Assembly: GCA_036877525.1 (NCBI GenBank)
Contig: JAZGTH010000040.1
Span: forward strand, 3,362,001 to 3,426,000
Reading direction: 5' to 3'
From: Chromobotia macracanthus
Lineage: Eukaryota > Chordata > Actinopteri > Cypriniformes > Botiidae
Length of the DNA stretch: 64,000 nt
Below are positions 1 through 13,465 of this stretch, piece after piece. A program made the translations under genes and the position numbers. Position 1 is the first letter of the stretch, and each line of letters opens with the position of its first letter. The notes under the pieces were generated by a model. The model made no database searches. It was not told the origin of the DNA and saw nothing but the letters and a program-made list of their open reading frames with translations.

Positions 1-57
1 TACAAAAATATTGTTATATATATATTTTTAATGCAGGAAATAAAAGAAGTAACTCAC

Positions 58-1906
58 TTTCCACAAACTTCGATTGTCATTTCCTGATTAGCCACACTCA
101 CTGTCTCTGGTGCTTTAACAGTCACTTCAAACTTAGGCAAAACTGAGAGGGCAGCAATCAGAGTTACATTTTCATGACTGTTCATTACATTTTCTCATTT
201 GTTAATGTAACTTACCATATTTTTTCACCACAAAATAAGATCTAATCACTCTGTCTTCAATGTAAGCCTTCAATGTATATGTGCCTTGATGAGCTTCTGG
301 GTTTAAGTCATAAGAACGCTGCAATATATAGCGTGTTGAGGAAATATTTGTCCATTGACCAATCCTGTTCTGACGGCGGTCCTAAATACCGAAGACACAA
401 CACAGATATTTAGTTCTAGACAGCTACATTCATCTTCATCAGTACTGAAGAAAGGAGATTTTGTGTTCTTACCTCAAGTGCCACTGTACTATACTGTAAA
501 CAGAAGAACAAATAGCAATCAGTCTGTGTTATTATAAAAGTGGTATATGTAAAGAATAATTATACATCCTGACAGGTATCACCCTAAGAGGGTTCGTTTT
601 GGGATAACAACTGGCTGGATGTACATTATTCCAGTAATTACATGCATGAGTGTATTATTGGACATGAAACATTGATTGGAAATATTTTATTAGCTCATTT
701 GTAACAACTTCAAACAAGCAGAGTGGAGTGATACGTAAAACATACTGGTTTTATCATGACAACACGCAGTACCAGGATGAGCAGTCCGTAATCAGTTTTA
801 GTGGAAATAACTGACCTCTGAATGTCATGACTGACCAATCAGAATCAAGTATTGCAGTGCACAAATAATATTTCAGCTCTGGTTTAGACCAGCGTTGTCA
901 GCATTGTGATTTAATATGTCTGCGTTTTGCATTATTTACAAGCCATGAAAAACATACATAAAATCTTGGATTATAAACCTAAGCAAAAAAGTCAGAGTAA
1001 AAAGCCAGACCTGTTGTTCAAGGGGCACAAAATTTGCATCCATGGTAACAACTCTGAAATTCACTGTGAAAACAGGAACGAGTATTTAAAACATTTAATC
1101 TGATAACCATTGTACAAATACTGCTTCTGTGGCAATGCACAACATATTTGCCAGGAAATACTAACTTTAACCTTTAAAACAATTCACCTGTTTGTCCTGG
1201 ATTATAGATAGGTTTATCAGTCTGGATAAAGGTCAGGGGATTGTAATGTCTAAACATGACTTTTCTCTCTTCAATCATCTCAAAAGACTCCCCCTTTATT
1301 TCCACCTTCATTGTCTGCACTGAATCTCCTTTAACAAGTGGAGCCTGATGAGAAATAATATTCAGTTTTCACAGCTTGTTCAAAAACACCATTTACAATA
1401 ATGAAATAAGATGATAACAAACATATTTTGATCTTGTTAATTATCATGCAGATTTTTTGGTATCAGACCTGGAAGTTGAAGCAGCGATGAAACTCTTGCT
1501 CTGATTTCTCCTGCAGCAGTAATGTGCTCTTGTGACCATCAACAACATGAATGTTCATTACAAGACTTTCATTGGGCTTCAGGAGACTCACACACAGTTT
1601 GGCTTCAGATCCTGACTGGATCACTGCAGGAAATGTCACCATGAAAGAGCTGTCGAGAGATCATTATAATAATAAACATTTTATTCATTTTTACTTCATT
1701 AATTTGTACAGTTTAAAAATGAGCAAACCATTAGCAATAACTTGCCAGTAATTCCTTCAGAAATGAGGACAATCACGACAGTGATAAACAATGTTCCTCA
1801 GAGCATTAAAAGTGACTTACGGTCCTGATGTTTGTCCATTAACAGAGATAAACAAGAAGAAGAGCAGCAGAAATCCTTTCCAAAAGCCAGCAGTATTACG
1901 AGCCAT
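58..1906 (-). CDS. a2ml: Alpha-2-macroglobulin-like copy A, exons 1-7 (partial, 3' part off window)
   Basis: First seven coding exons of a secreted thioester antiprotease; the rest lies left of base 1. Exons in gene order: 1821-1906, 1469-1649, 1188-1344, 1011-1063, 473-493, 216-381, 58-142. All are flanked by AG/GT and the phases join without a break. Exon 1 begins with ATG at 1904-1906 and encodes a signal peptide (MARNTAGFWKGFLLLFFLF, then ISVNGQTSGP). Exons 2-7 encode the first macroglobulin domains, including a stretch like VQTDKSIYKPGQTV of mammalian A2M (here FIQTDKPIYNPGQT) and a VLPKFEV motif. It is nearly identical to copy B in exons and introns, offset by about 11.56 kb, so the duplication is recent. 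The bait and thioester parts cannot be seen here. The symbol is at family level only. Confidence 0.9.
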
Positions 1907-3199
1907 GATAACGACTGATCATCCAGGTCACACTGAGTTTGGACTGTGTGTTTTAAAGGGACTCTCATGCTAAAGGAGGTCCTCCCAAAACATTTGTATT
2001 GACCACCGGATTAATGATTTAACTTTGCAGCTGATTTAGTTTGATAATGTGTGCTAATTTAGCCTGTTCATAGTTACATAAACTACAAATAAAATGAATA
2101 ATATACAGCTATATTCATTTTACAGTGAAGGTTTCAATCTACATCATTTTGATTAACTCAAGCATGCAAAATGCAAATACGTTACTGTTATACAGATCTT
2201 AAGATCTGAATATTCTTTGAATTCACCATGATTTAGTAAATACAGATCCCTCCTAATGAATACTTGTATTAATAGTCAAAAGAAATTAGAGAAGAATTAA
2301 ATATACACATCCTCTAAAAAAAACTGCTCTCTATACCCAAAAATAAACAGAAGCTAATGATCCTCTTTCCTGTTTAAATAAACAATACCATTGACCCAAC
2401 TGTGTGTCAAGCTACACCTACTCAATTTGAGTGGGAGGGTTGCTGTAAATATAAAAACCTTTGACTACCCAAACTGTTGTGTAACAGTTTAATGCACCAG
2501 ATGCAAAAAACGTACCTATCTGAGATTTTATACCAAGGTGAAGCTAAGTCAGGCGTCTCTGACTGTAAGTGTAAGTGATATAGACAATAATAAATGTATT
2601 TGTCATGGTTACATTTTTTTATAGTTTCTGGTTAAATAATTTTTTGCGGTTGCTCTTATTATGTCATAGGTGAATGGACATTGAGACACATGACAAGGAA
2701 AACGTGGATGTAGTATGCATACTGCTATACAGGATGTATGCATACTGCTCCCATGCATGCTATATAGAATGTATTGCTTTAACAGTCAAGAGGTAGGTAT
2801 GTCATCTAATTCTGGATGTGCTGTCACAGTATATTTTTGCATTCTGATTTTTGCACAGTAGGGAAGTAGGTATATTTGGAAGTAGCACCAGACTTAATAA
2901 TTTCCAAGGTTTGACACAATAAGCTTTGAACAAAATCACTTTTATTAAACATAGGTATGATGTCTTGTGATTTGGTCAGGTTGTAAGGGGATAGACATCA
3001 GTATTGAGATGAAAACAAATCAGGCTTTGGGAGTTTATTGGAATTTGGGTGCATAGGTTGTGTGACATGTTCGCCCAAGAAAAGATAAACGTTTCTAATG
3101 CTGGAATGAAGCAAAACTAACTGATCACAAAATAACATTAAAACATTAGAATTTTAAATTGAACTTCATCAAAGATCCACAATGAGCTGCAGCTGAAGC
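1907..3199. other. A-B intergenic spacer, no protein gene recognised
   Basis: About 1.3 kb between the start of copy A and the stop codon of copy B. It contains the copy A promoter side and the copy B 3' UTR, with a possible AATAAA (plus-strand tttatt at 3034-3039) about 160 bases past the stop. A plus-strand TATAAAA followed by short ORFs near 2450-2580 is discussed under findings. The B-C spacer (13466-14732) is a near-identical copy. Confidence 0.6.
1951..2023 (-). promoter_or_regulatory. Candidate promoter of copy A (TATA-like plus HNF1-like)
   Basis: Reading the minus strand, a TATA-like CCTTTAAAA lies about 50 bases before the ATG (1951-1959 on the plus strand). A GTTAAATCATTAATC element lies further upstream (2009-2023) and resembles the palindromic HNF1 site with one extra base. 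Both are also present at the start of copies B to E. HNF1 is a liver regulator and A2M is a liver-secreted protein in vertebrates, so the pairing is plausible, but it is inferred from sequence only. Confidence 0.35.
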
Positions 3200-6100
3200 T
3201 TATTCACAGTGGAAGGAGTACTCGGTCTCTGACTGATCACCTGAAGAAAATGAAAAATGTTATCATCCAGAAAACAGCTGTTGTAGGTAATCACAGGTTT
3301 ATAGACAAGCAATTCAGAAATTTCAAATGAAGTCAAAGAATGATCAACTGTTTGTGTGACGCTGTTGCGTCAACTTACAGACATTTTATGTAAACAGTGT
3401 AAAAACGGTGTGCGTCAAATGTTTCATTACTGTACATGCAAAACTGGCATATCAAATCTTACTTGTTTGGTAGTAATCATAGACTTTGATTACTGCTGGT
3501 TTAAGGTTCTTGACTGGTAGAACCTGTTTTAATTGTATTCCATAATTCATAGGAGTATTTTTTGGAACCTGCAGAACAAATAGAGGAACAAAATGTGTAT
3601 GAATAAACTATATACGTTTGATATTATATAATGTTATTATATAGATGATTTATATAAATGCTCAAAATATGTGCAGTTGTCTCACCTCCTTCAAATACAC
3701 AATAACATGATCATCTTTAGAATCCACCCGCTCCACGAATGGTGCATACATCTGAGGAGTGCCAAGCTGTGGGAAGAAAATATTTTAATTATTAATTTTA
3801 GTTATTGTTAAGAAACGTGACACCTGTAAAATGTGAAACATCTGATACTGAGTTTGTCTTGAGACATCAAATCTCATAACATGAACTGTTTGTGATTCAT
3901 CACTTTAAACAATGAAACACACCCATGATGTATCAGCTGTGAATCCTGATAAGAGCTTAATGTCCACAATGACCATGTTAGTACTTTCCTGGGGACCATT
4001 ATATCTGTAAAAGATTAAAATGGAAAGGGCTGTTTTTTAAAACTCTCAGACATGAATGACAATACACTTCAGGCAGGAAATATCTTGTGTGCCTACTTGA
4101 CAGTAAATTTCAAACTATGTCCAGATGATTTTTTGCAATCTGCCTCAAGTGTAGCTTCAACGCTCAATGATTTTTCCTCACTGGGGGTGGGAATGTTGTA
4201 GAATAGAGCCACCTGTAAGGGTGGAATAAAGAATCTATATAAAATGAAAACAGATTCATACAACTTTTACAGACAATGCTGGAAATAAACCAGAAAACCA
4301 AGGTTTTAGCAGGTAAATGGACCAGTTTCTACTAACCTGCACTGACACACAGGTTGAGCCCTTCACTTCAATATCGTATTTGCCTGGAACATCTGTCAGC
4401 TTCTTCTCCTGATACAGTAACTTGTTGTCCTGATTGACATGAAAGTGGTGAGTGTCTCCTGCTGACTGAACCGTCACTGTGCTGGAACCATCAGAGCTGA
4501 ACACTTTGGTGGCGTACAAAGACAAAGCCTGAAGAGCCACAACGGTGTCCTAATAACATCACAGCATCATCATTACAACATGGAAATGCATTGTGGGTAA
4601 AATAAACACAAGTTACACTAATGTTACTTGTTCTTCTTGCTCTTCTTGCTGTTAAATACTTTTGGCTGCTAAATACTTAAATGTTGCACATAGTCGTATG
4701 TTTACACTTATGTTAACACTTATATTTTTATTTCACCAGGAACACTCTGGAACAGAACTGTGTGCTGGTTGGCGCTGCACTGGGACATACTGTGTCCATT
4801 GTCCTCCCCAAAGTCATTGTACTGTCTTGTGCTGTCTGCACGTTTGCACTTGTGCAAATTATGTGTACATTATGTAGCTTTGTTGTTCTATGTTGTTCTG
4901 TGTTTATGTAGAACCTAGATCCTGGAGAAATGTTGTTTTGTTTCACTATGTACTTGTATATGGTTGAAATGACAATAAACTCCACTTGAAACTTGTTCAT
5001 TTGTAGTAGTTTGAGGCACCTGAGTGGAGGAGAATCCTCCATAGGCATTCTGCTGCTTCACAAGCCAGCTGATGATCCTGTTAGCATAACCCAGATCAGC
5101 TGTACTGACTGAATCTGCAGTGAGAACAGCTAGCAGAACATATGAGCTGATCTCCACTGACAGAGAACCAGAATCATCAGCAGACGCATCCTGAGACCAG
5201 TGCAGGAGACCTCCTTTAGAACACATGGACCAATGAGACGTAAGAACACTCAGCTAACATATAAATCATTCAACATTATCTGTGTTGGAAATCTCATATG
5301 ATATTATTTGTCAAGAACACAATTATCTTTACCATCTGAAATAGCAACGGTGTCCAGCTCCTGTAAAAGCTGCTGTCGGGTGTCTGTGTCTTTCGCCAGA
5401 CTGAAAGTGTAGGCAAGCAACGCAGTGCTGTAAGTGTTTTTAAGATTCCCAATGACAGACCTCAAGCAGGACAAACCTTGAGTGACTACAGGATCCTGTA
5501 ACACAAACAGAGAAACAACAGGTGAGAGTGAGTGTCATTCTTCTAATAGTTTATACTATGATCTCTGTAGATGTACTTACTGTGACTGAAGTTTCCAGTT
5601 CAAGCAATGATGCAGTGATGTAGGCTGTCATGGTAACATTATCATTTACTCCACCCTGTACAGACACAGATGCAGATAAACAACATACTGTACTAAACCC
5701 ATAATTAAAATCTTTTCATATAAATAATGTCCAATAATCAATCACACACCTTCATTCTGTTATTAAACAATCTTCCCTGTTGAATAAAACAGCCGTCTGA
5801 GCTCCGCCCACTTATCAACCAATCCTTTGCACTCTGAATAACATGTGGATCAATATATATGTATTTCTGTGCCTTGCCAAAAGACCTCAGGACAAAAGCA
5901 GTCAACCTGGAAGAAAAGTCATTAGTTGTTTTAGAGCTTTAACCTTCAAATCAAACCTTGGCAGAATTCTACAATTATTAATTCCATCCACCCAGTCTCA
6001 ATATTACTTATCCTCATTGGAGTCACATGACACGCTGGACATACTCAGCTATATCGGCCAGTCCGTGACAGGGCTAACACACAGACAAACACATCCATTC

Positions 6101-9100
6101 TCTCACATCTCAAATTCAAACTGATCAGCACACAGACACAGCACACAAGCCGATGTACCCAGAGGAAACCCATGGCAACACAGGCAGAACATGCAAATTC
6201 CCCACAGATAAGCAGAGCCATGGCCTTGAACCAGAGACCTGTCTGCTGTGAGGCAACAATGCTACCCACTGAGCCGCTGTACTCCCCGATTAAAAATGTT
6301 TCTTGTAGATATTGACATAATTTGTACTTGTACAAAAATGATTTGCAATTCGTACAAAAATGAGAGTGAAAATTAAATATTTACCATGTATTCTCTTCAC
6401 CATGGCCAAATGTGCTGTATGCACCACTGTTGTGTCTGTAGTTCAGCTGTCTCTGATATCCTGTTTGGTTTGATATTAATTAGCACCTGAACAATTTGTT
6501 TGGGTTGACCAAATGTGTCGAACCAAATGAAGGATAAAGGTTGATGTGATCAAAAATAACAACTAAATTAGAATCAAATAGTCTCAGATGGTCTTTAGGT
6601 ACATCATTACCACTCTTCAGGAAGCCGGTGGCTCTCTCTCTGATGTTTGAGGTGAGCTGCTGTGTGTTCTCCAGATACTGTAGAATGTAAATATTGGGAG
6701 AAAGAACCGCAATGTTTTGTTCTCCACAGCCATACGGCATCTGTAATAATCCATGAAGATTCTGCAGTGCACGACCCAATATGTCTCCTACAGAGAAATG
6801 CAGTGAGTTTTTTATTTTTGTATATTTAAAGTCAATAACACAACATAAATGAAGAGTTACATTTATCTACAGTAAATGTTACCAATGACTGAAACAGAAG
6901 ATCTGGCTGATCCCTCTATCACATCCTTAGGAAGAGTCAGATCCAGCTCTTCTGACAGACTGTTGCCTAAAAACCAGAGAAAAGATGTCAATGATCTGCA
7001 AAACAAAATGATATTAATATCATAGATATATTATATAATATGATATATGTTTTGTTAACAAACCCTTTGGACACAGTAACCAGCTGTGGGTCTCTGTCTT
7101 TTCAGTTCCTTCAGCCTATAGCAAAAACAAATACAACAGAACATTCATGTTAGGATCACAAGTCAGTTACAGTGTGTGTGAGATGTTGAGGTGAGCTGAC
7201 CTGTACAAGGAGACTTCGAGTAACTATGTCAATGCGTCCTCTCTCTGGCACACTCACAATCTCATTGTCACACACAGTCTGGGACTGTTCTGCTTCTGCA
7301 CTTACTGTAATATTCAACACTCCTACAACACAGAAAACATGTTTTTACATGAAATTAATTAATACATTAAACAATTAAATGCATTTATTATGAGAGTATC
7401 TGCAACTAACCAAGAACAGAAGGAGTGAGAATCCATTTAAAGGTTTTTCTTCCATTAGCACATAGACAGGATGAATACTGATCATCAGAGGAGGCTTTAA
7501 GAGTGAAGTCTGAGGAAGCAGCTGGAGTTACTGTAACCTGTTCATGAAAGATGGAGGATTAGTTTGAGATTTTATATGATGGAAATGTGACATATTTCAT
7601 ATGGACTGAGAAATCTCACCATGATACACTTAGACAGATAGTTGAAGACTGTGGCTTTAAGTTCAAAGATCTCCCCACGGATGATGGAGTAAGGCAGAGA
7701 GAGCTCCAGGAAGAAGGGCTGGAAAACTGTCAGCTGAGCAGGAGGAGCCAGACCCAGACCTTTGGAGGACAGACAGAGGGCCTCCGTCTCCCAGGTGGTG
7801 ATTGTGTCAGGAACCTTCACAGGAACCTGTGCTGATCCAGAGTCCCTGTGGTGGAATCACTACAATATTTGAACATGCTTTACCAAATCAATACCAAATC
7901 AAGCATGCTTTATCCTCTGTGTTTTCATTGTCAGTGTTGGGCTTGAGGTGAAAAAAGGCATTCAAGAAATTGATGTTTTAATACAATGTTAAATTAGATG
8001 CCTGTGTTAACAAATAATTGTTACTGTAAGGCTGCTTCACTAACCCAACTTCAGCAAGTTGCCAGATCCATGTTTCTGGAAAGAATGTCCGTTCTGTAAC
8101 TGCAGGATGACTGCTTCCACCTAATCTAGCTACACTGTACATTACTGCTTAAAAACAGACGATTGTTAATATAAAACATAAGCTTATAGCATACACTTTG
8201 ATGTAGATCTATACACAGTGACAAAAGTGCTGTAAATTTCAGACACAAAGACCATTTTTTAAAGGGGTCATGGCATGTGGAATCAAATTTCCCTTTATCT
8301 TTTGACATATAAGAGGTCTTGGTATCATTAATACATTCATTTCTTAAAACGCCCTCTATTAATAATGAAAGCATTTATGTAATTGTTCTCCGGACAACTC
8401 AGGTGATATGGATGGATTTGTGACATCACAAGGTAGATTCATTTTTATATGATCTGCCCCAGAACAACTTTTACATCATTGCATTGTTAACATTGTTAAT
8501 GCCTACAGTCGTTCTGTTGCAGAGAAGCGGAAACAAAACATCTCAGCAACATCTTTGTTTGGGATTAATCCACGATGACATCATGCAGCAGGATGAAGAG
8601 AATACTTTGGAGAATCTAAAGGCCTTGTTACACTCACAACACTGTCATAGCAGTAATATGCCAGTCAAATGCTGTGCTGTTTTCAGCTGTCGAAATCAAA
8701 TTTATTGGCTAAGACGTTAGCCATACCCGTTGACGAATACACCCCAAGGTTATTAAAGGGGAATACTCAAATCTTTTTTATAATCATAGGACTAAAAACA
8801 GGGTTGAAAGGGGGTATAAATTACTCAATTTTGAATGTCTTTTTGGCCAAGAAACTTCAGTAATATTATTACCTCGGAACAAAATAAAATAAAACAAATG
8901 TCATGACCCCTTTAAAAAATTATTAAAAAACACATTATTTGCAAATAATAGATAATTTAATGTAGTATAAAACTAAAACCTAGTCTAAATTAAAACTTTT
9001 ATCAGAAATATGTAAAAATTAATATGTAATTTATATGTTCATTTAATTATATTTACACACACTCCTCCATAATGATGTCACTTGGAACTTTATCTTTATT

Positions 9101-12100
9101 TACTTTATAAATTTAGCTTTTCTATTCATTTAAATTGTTGCTCTTTTAAGCAAATGCATTCACTAATTAACAGGTACATATGTAACAATGATAACAGATG
9201 TACCTATTGGATTGTATCTGTGGTAAGTCAAGCCCCTGTATGTCAGACATTGAGGTTCTCGCACTGCCAAATTTGTTGCCATCTTTAGTCCTATTTTCTG
9301 TGAAACAGCAGTAATTGAAATAAAGTGAAAAGTTACTGTTTAATAGTATTTATTAGTTTTTATTATTTATAGTAATTTTTATTAATATTCACTATTCACT
9401 TGTATTCTACATAAATGTAATTTAATGTATTGCTAGGTGTATATAATTATTTATTATTAAGGATAGAATAGCAAATCATCATTAACTTTATCATCACTCA
9501 TATGAGTCCCTCTGTTACCTTTAGAGATTCATAGACATGGTCTGTTTCCACGGCTCGACGGGGTCTCACAGACAAACACGGTTGTTGGTCTTCAGTTTCG
9601 TAAGGATAATCTGATGCTGATTGTACCGGTAAAAGGTTAAAGATCTGTGATGGGACCACAATCAATTATTAGAAGTATTTTTCATAACATTATGTAACAA
9701 TTTATAATACAGAGAACTTCATATCTGGTTGTATTTTGTCAATCTTTACGCTTCAATGAAACAGATTAAAATTTAAATGAGACTGAAACTTCAATTCATC
9801 TACACCTTCTCTCTATTCAGCCGTTTCTCTGGTTCCAGGATCAGAACACTCTGATCTACAGCACTGAGACCACACAGTGAACCAGGCTGAGCTGACAGCT
9901 GTAGAGTGTTTCCTTCACCTGGAACTGCTGTAGCAGGAGAAAACTGCAGAGACACCTGCAGATACAACAGTGAGTACAATGTTACAGTAAATGATATATG
10001 ATACCAGCTATGATATTCACATATACATACCTTGTTTTTGAAACATTTCTCAATGTTAAAATTGATGCTACCAGCAACTACATTGTCACTGGGCAGAACA
10101 CAGTATGCTAGAATCTGCACTGCTGGTGCCAGATCTGCTCCAACAGACAGTTTAAATGACACTGTGCCACTTGCTGCTCCATTAGAAGTCTTCACTTCAA
10201 CCTTTTCATATCCATGATGAACTATCGCTCCTCTGGATAAGACCTGAGACAGACACATGACAGAACAAACTGACCAGCACAGTCATTGTAACACTGTTAA
10301 ACAAATAACAATGGAAGAAATCTCTATAATACTCTACACTGTTAGCAAACGTGTACTCACCATATAGACAATTTCAGTGTTGAAGTCCTCAATAGTTTCT
10401 CCAATAAAATAATACTTAATGGTTACTGGAAGCTCAGAATCACACTTTATTGGTTCATCAACATTCTCAATAATTAATTCACTTAATGTAGGGGTATGAG
10501 GAGTGGCAGGCTGGAACAGATTTATTACTTTTGTATCCATAGAAAAGTAAGGAATTCTGTGGTCATGATAATGCATGTTTGGATATATATTTGCCTGGAT
10601 AATAAAAAATAAGAAATGACCTTAATGCAATATAATGCCTTTAAAACATCAGAGAAAACTGAAATATCACAAACTATCCTACCATCAGATTAATATCTCT
10701 TTTTGGCAGATTAGAAGTATTAAATGAGAAGGCAGCAAGTCCATCGCTGTCTGTAGTGAGATTTAAGAGCAGGTTTGGGGACCACATTTCACCCTCCAAA
10801 AGATATACTTCTTTGTTAGAAATTGGTGTTTCTTTAAAATCCACAAGTTTGATCTGTTAAACAAGCAAACAACAAGATTAAGTAACTGTGCACTTATTAT
10901 AGAAGTTGAACTAAGACAATCTGATTTTAGACTTACTTTTCCTTCTATAAATGATCCATGTTCAAAGGTTTTCGGTAGATCTATAATTGTGACTTTACCA
11001 ATTTCATAAGAGACAGATATAATTTCAGATTTTGTCATGGTGGTCTCTGTGAAATACAGACAAACGGTTACTGTGTACCTTTCAGTTTAATGGTTTTTAA
11101 ATTCAATTTTAAACTTCTCAGGTCAAATGCAGATTATCAGTATATTGCAAATGTGTGTATACAGTTGTTTTCTGTTCAATCAGAGCTCACCTGTTCCATC
11201 CTCCGTTACTTTCACCTCAACATTTAGAATATTTTGCAGCTGATTCATCAGTGTAACGTTTGCAAAGGCAGATGCATTAAATGAACAGACAGCACAGCCT
11301 GTCTCTTTCATCTAGTGGAAATAAATGAACACAAACAGAATACTTCATTGGCTAGATGGAGGTAATACGTCACATGCCTCTTCTTGTACTGAATACAAAG
11401 TTCACACAAACCTCTGCAGTTTCAGTAAAACAGATTGAAACAATGTCACTGCTATAGAGGTAAGTCAGAGGATTGCGACACACTTTTATCCATGATTTTC
11501 CAGAGACAGGCTGTCCATAAGTGTATCTGTGAAAAGGTACAAGCAGCTGATAGAACTGATACAAAAATATTGTTATATATATATTTTTAATGCAGGAAAT
11601 AAAAGAAGTAACTCACTTTCCACAAACTTCGATTGTCATTTCCTGATTAGCCACACTCACTGTCTCTGGTGCTTTAACAGTCACTTCAAACTTAGGCAAA
11701 ACTGAGAGGGCAGCAATCAGAGTTACATTTTCATGACTGTTCATTACATTTTCTCATTTGTTAATGTAACTTACCATATTTTTTCACCACAAAATAAGAT
11801 GTAATCACTCTGTCTTCAATGTAAGCCTTCAATGTATATGTGCCTTGATGAGCTTCTGGGTTTAAGTCATAAGAAAGCTGCAATATATAGCGTGTTGAGG
11901 AAATATTTGTCCATTGACCAATTCTGTTCTGATGGCTGTCCTATTAAATACCGAAGACACAACACAGATATTTAGTTCTAGACAGCTACATTCATCTTCA
12001 TCAGTACTGAAGAAAGGAGATTTTGTGTTCTTACCTCAAGTGCCACTGTACTATACTGTAAACAGAAGAACAAATAGCAATTAGTCTGTGTTATTATGAA

Positions 12101-13465
12101 AGTGGTATATGTAAAGAATAATTATACATCCTGACAGGTATCACCCTAAGAGGGTTCGTTTTGGGATAACAACTGGCTGGATGTACATTATTCCAGTAAT
12201 TACATACATGAGTGTATTATTGGACATGAAACATTGATTGGAAATATTTTATTAGCTCATTTGTAACAACTTCAAACAAGCAGAGTGGAGTGATACGTAA
12301 AACATACTGGTTTTATCATGACAACACGCAGTACCAGGATGAGCAGTCCGTAATCAGTTTTAGTGGAAATAACTGACCTCTGAATGTCATGACTGACCAA
12401 TCAGAATCAAGTATTGCAGTGCACAAATAATATTTCAGCTCTGGTTTAGACCAGCGTTGTCAGCATTGTGATTTAATATGTCTGCGTTTTGCATTATTTA
12501 CAAGCCATGAAAAACATACATAAAATCTTGGATTATAAACCTAAGCAAAAAAGTCAGAGTAAAAAGCCAGACCTGTTGTTCAAGGGGCACAAAATTTGCA
12601 TCCATGGTAACAACTCTGAAATTCACTGTGAAAACAGGAACGAGTATTTAAAACATTTAATCTGATAACCATTGTACAAATACTGCTTCTGTGGCAATGC
12701 ACAACATATTTGCCAGGAAATACTAACTTTAACCTTTAAAACAATTCACCTGTTTGTCCTGGATTATAGATAGGTTTATCAGTCTGGATAAAGGTCAGGG
12801 GATTGTAATGTCTAAACATGACTTTTCTCTCTTCAATCATCTCAAAAGACTCCCCCTTAATTTCCACCTTTATTGTCTGCACTGGATCTCCTTTAACAAG
12901 TGGAGCCTGAGAAATAATATTCAGTTTTCACAGCTTGTTTAAAAACACCATTTACAATAATGAAATAGGATGATAACAAACATATTTTGATCTTGTTAAT
13001 TATCATGCAGATTTTTTGGTATCAGACCTGGAAGTTGAAGCAGCGATGAAACTCTTGCTCTGATTTCTCCTGCAGCAGTAATGTGCTCTTGTGACCATCA
13101 ACAACATGAATGTTCATTACAAGACTTTCATTGGGCTTCAGGAGACTCGCACACAGTTTGGCTTCAGATCCTGACTGAATCACTGCAGGAAATGTCACCA
13201 TGAAAGAGCTGTCGAGAGATCATTATAATAATAAACATTTTATTCATTTTTACTTCATTAATTTGTACAGTTTTAAAATGAGCAAACCATTAGCAATAAC
13301 TTGCCAGTAATTCCTTCAGAAATGAGGACAATCACGACAGTGATAAACAATGTTCCTCAGAGCATTAAAAGTGACTTACGGTCCTGATGTTTGTCCATTA
13401 ACAGAGATAAACAAGAAGAAGAGCAGCAGAAATCCTTTCCAAAAGCCAGCAGTATTACGAGCCAT
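3200..13465 (-). CDS. a2ml: Alpha-2-macroglobulin-like protein, copy B (complete, 34 coding exons)
   Basis: Secreted broad-range protease inhibitor. A protease cuts the bait, the molecule collapses around it, and a thioester can bind it covalently. Exons 1-34: 13380-13465, 13028-13208, 12750-12906, 12573-12625, 12035-12055, 11775-11940, 11617-11701, 11412-11526, 11191-11311, 10937-11046, 10683-10853, 10361-10594, 10031-10243, 9806-9955, 9519-9644, 9204-9297, 8045-8129, 7620-7845, 7411-7537, 7201-7322, 7064-7115, 6883-6966, 6611-6787, 6385-6460, 5750-5906, 5581-5655, 5333-5495, 5020-5213, 4337-4549, 4097-4212, 3923-4004, 3686-3766, 3463-3568, 3200-3240. They sum to 4260 nt (1419 residues), close to human A2M (1474), and all phases agree. 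Exon 23 has the thioester motif PYGCGEQN. Exons 31-34 form the receptor-binding end (KVYDYYQT ... YSFHCE). Exon 15 carries RPRR. I saw no in-frame stop or frameshift. Confidence 0.93.
4634..4990 (+). mobile_element. Retroposon 3' fragment in copy B intron 28
   Basis: A 357-base insertion bounded by an 8-base target-site duplication, ACTTGTTC (4626-4633 and 4991-4998). It ends in a tail of the type GGTTGAAATGACAATAAA that I associate with 3' ends of fish LINE-related retroposons. The same insertion with the same duplication is in copy C (16167-16536) and absent at the matching point of D, E and F. Short ORFs inside it are not genes. The family name is uncertain. Confidence 0.65.
5990..6290 (-). 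repeat. tRNA-derived SINE-like repeat in copy B intron 24
   Basis: Read on the minus strand, the end near 6290 has a polymerase III A-box-like CGGCTCAGTGGGTAGC, followed about 35 bases later by a B-box-like GGTTCAAGGCC. The remainder (GAACATGCAAATTCC and so on) is a pattern seen widely in fish genomes. Related, more diverged copies sit at the same intron in C (about 17535-17865), D (about 31410-31670), E (about 46375-46635) and F (about 61135-61395), so the insertion predates the array. Edges are approximate. Confidence 0.55.
8045..9297 (-). other. Bait-region exons 16 and 17 of copy B
   Basis: Exon 16 (9204-9297) and exon 17 (8045-8129, 85 bp) together encode the protease-exposed bait. Exon 16 reads KIGLKMATNLAVREPQC, then on to LTYHRYNPI. 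Exon 17 adds ARLGGSSHPAVTERTF and then the conserved PETWIWQLAEVG. Basic residues (likely trypsin-type cut sites) are spread through it. This is the shortest of the three bait types in the window. The phase 1 entry and phase 2 exit match those in C and D. Confidence 0.85.
8263..8911. mobile_element. Kolobok/piggyBac-like non-autonomous element with THAP remnant
   Basis: 649 bases between two TTAA tetranucleotides (8259-8262, 8912-8915) with terminal inverted repeats AGGGGTCATG(G/A)CAT. An internal plus-strand ORF starting near 8657 begins MPVKCCAVFSC, the C-x4-C start of a THAP zinc finger, and then degenerates. A TTAA target plus a THAP domain points to Kolobok; piggyBac also uses TTAA. It lies in copy B intron 16 and is absent from the other copies. 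No intact transposase is visible. Confidence 0.65.

Noticed and set aside
545..905. Possible DNA-transposon remnant in intron 4 of copies A and B (GACCAATCAGAATCAAGTATT motif)
   Set aside because: The motif looks like a common fish repeat, but I could not find ends or target duplications, so it is not listed as a feature.
4662..4877. ORF on the plus strand in copy B intron 28 (and 16195-16464 in C)
   Set aside because: Lies wholly inside the retroposon insertion flanked by ACTTGTTC; no domain.
7587..7835. 82-residue plus-strand ORF over exon 18 (also 32952-33182, 47918-48148, 62638-62904)
   Set aside because: Exact antisense of a conserved A2M exon. The frame is open only because of codon bias on the other strand.
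8484..8863. Plus-strand ORFs with a THAP-like start as a host gene
   Set aside because: Within the TTAA-flanked element and degenerate after the first cysteines.
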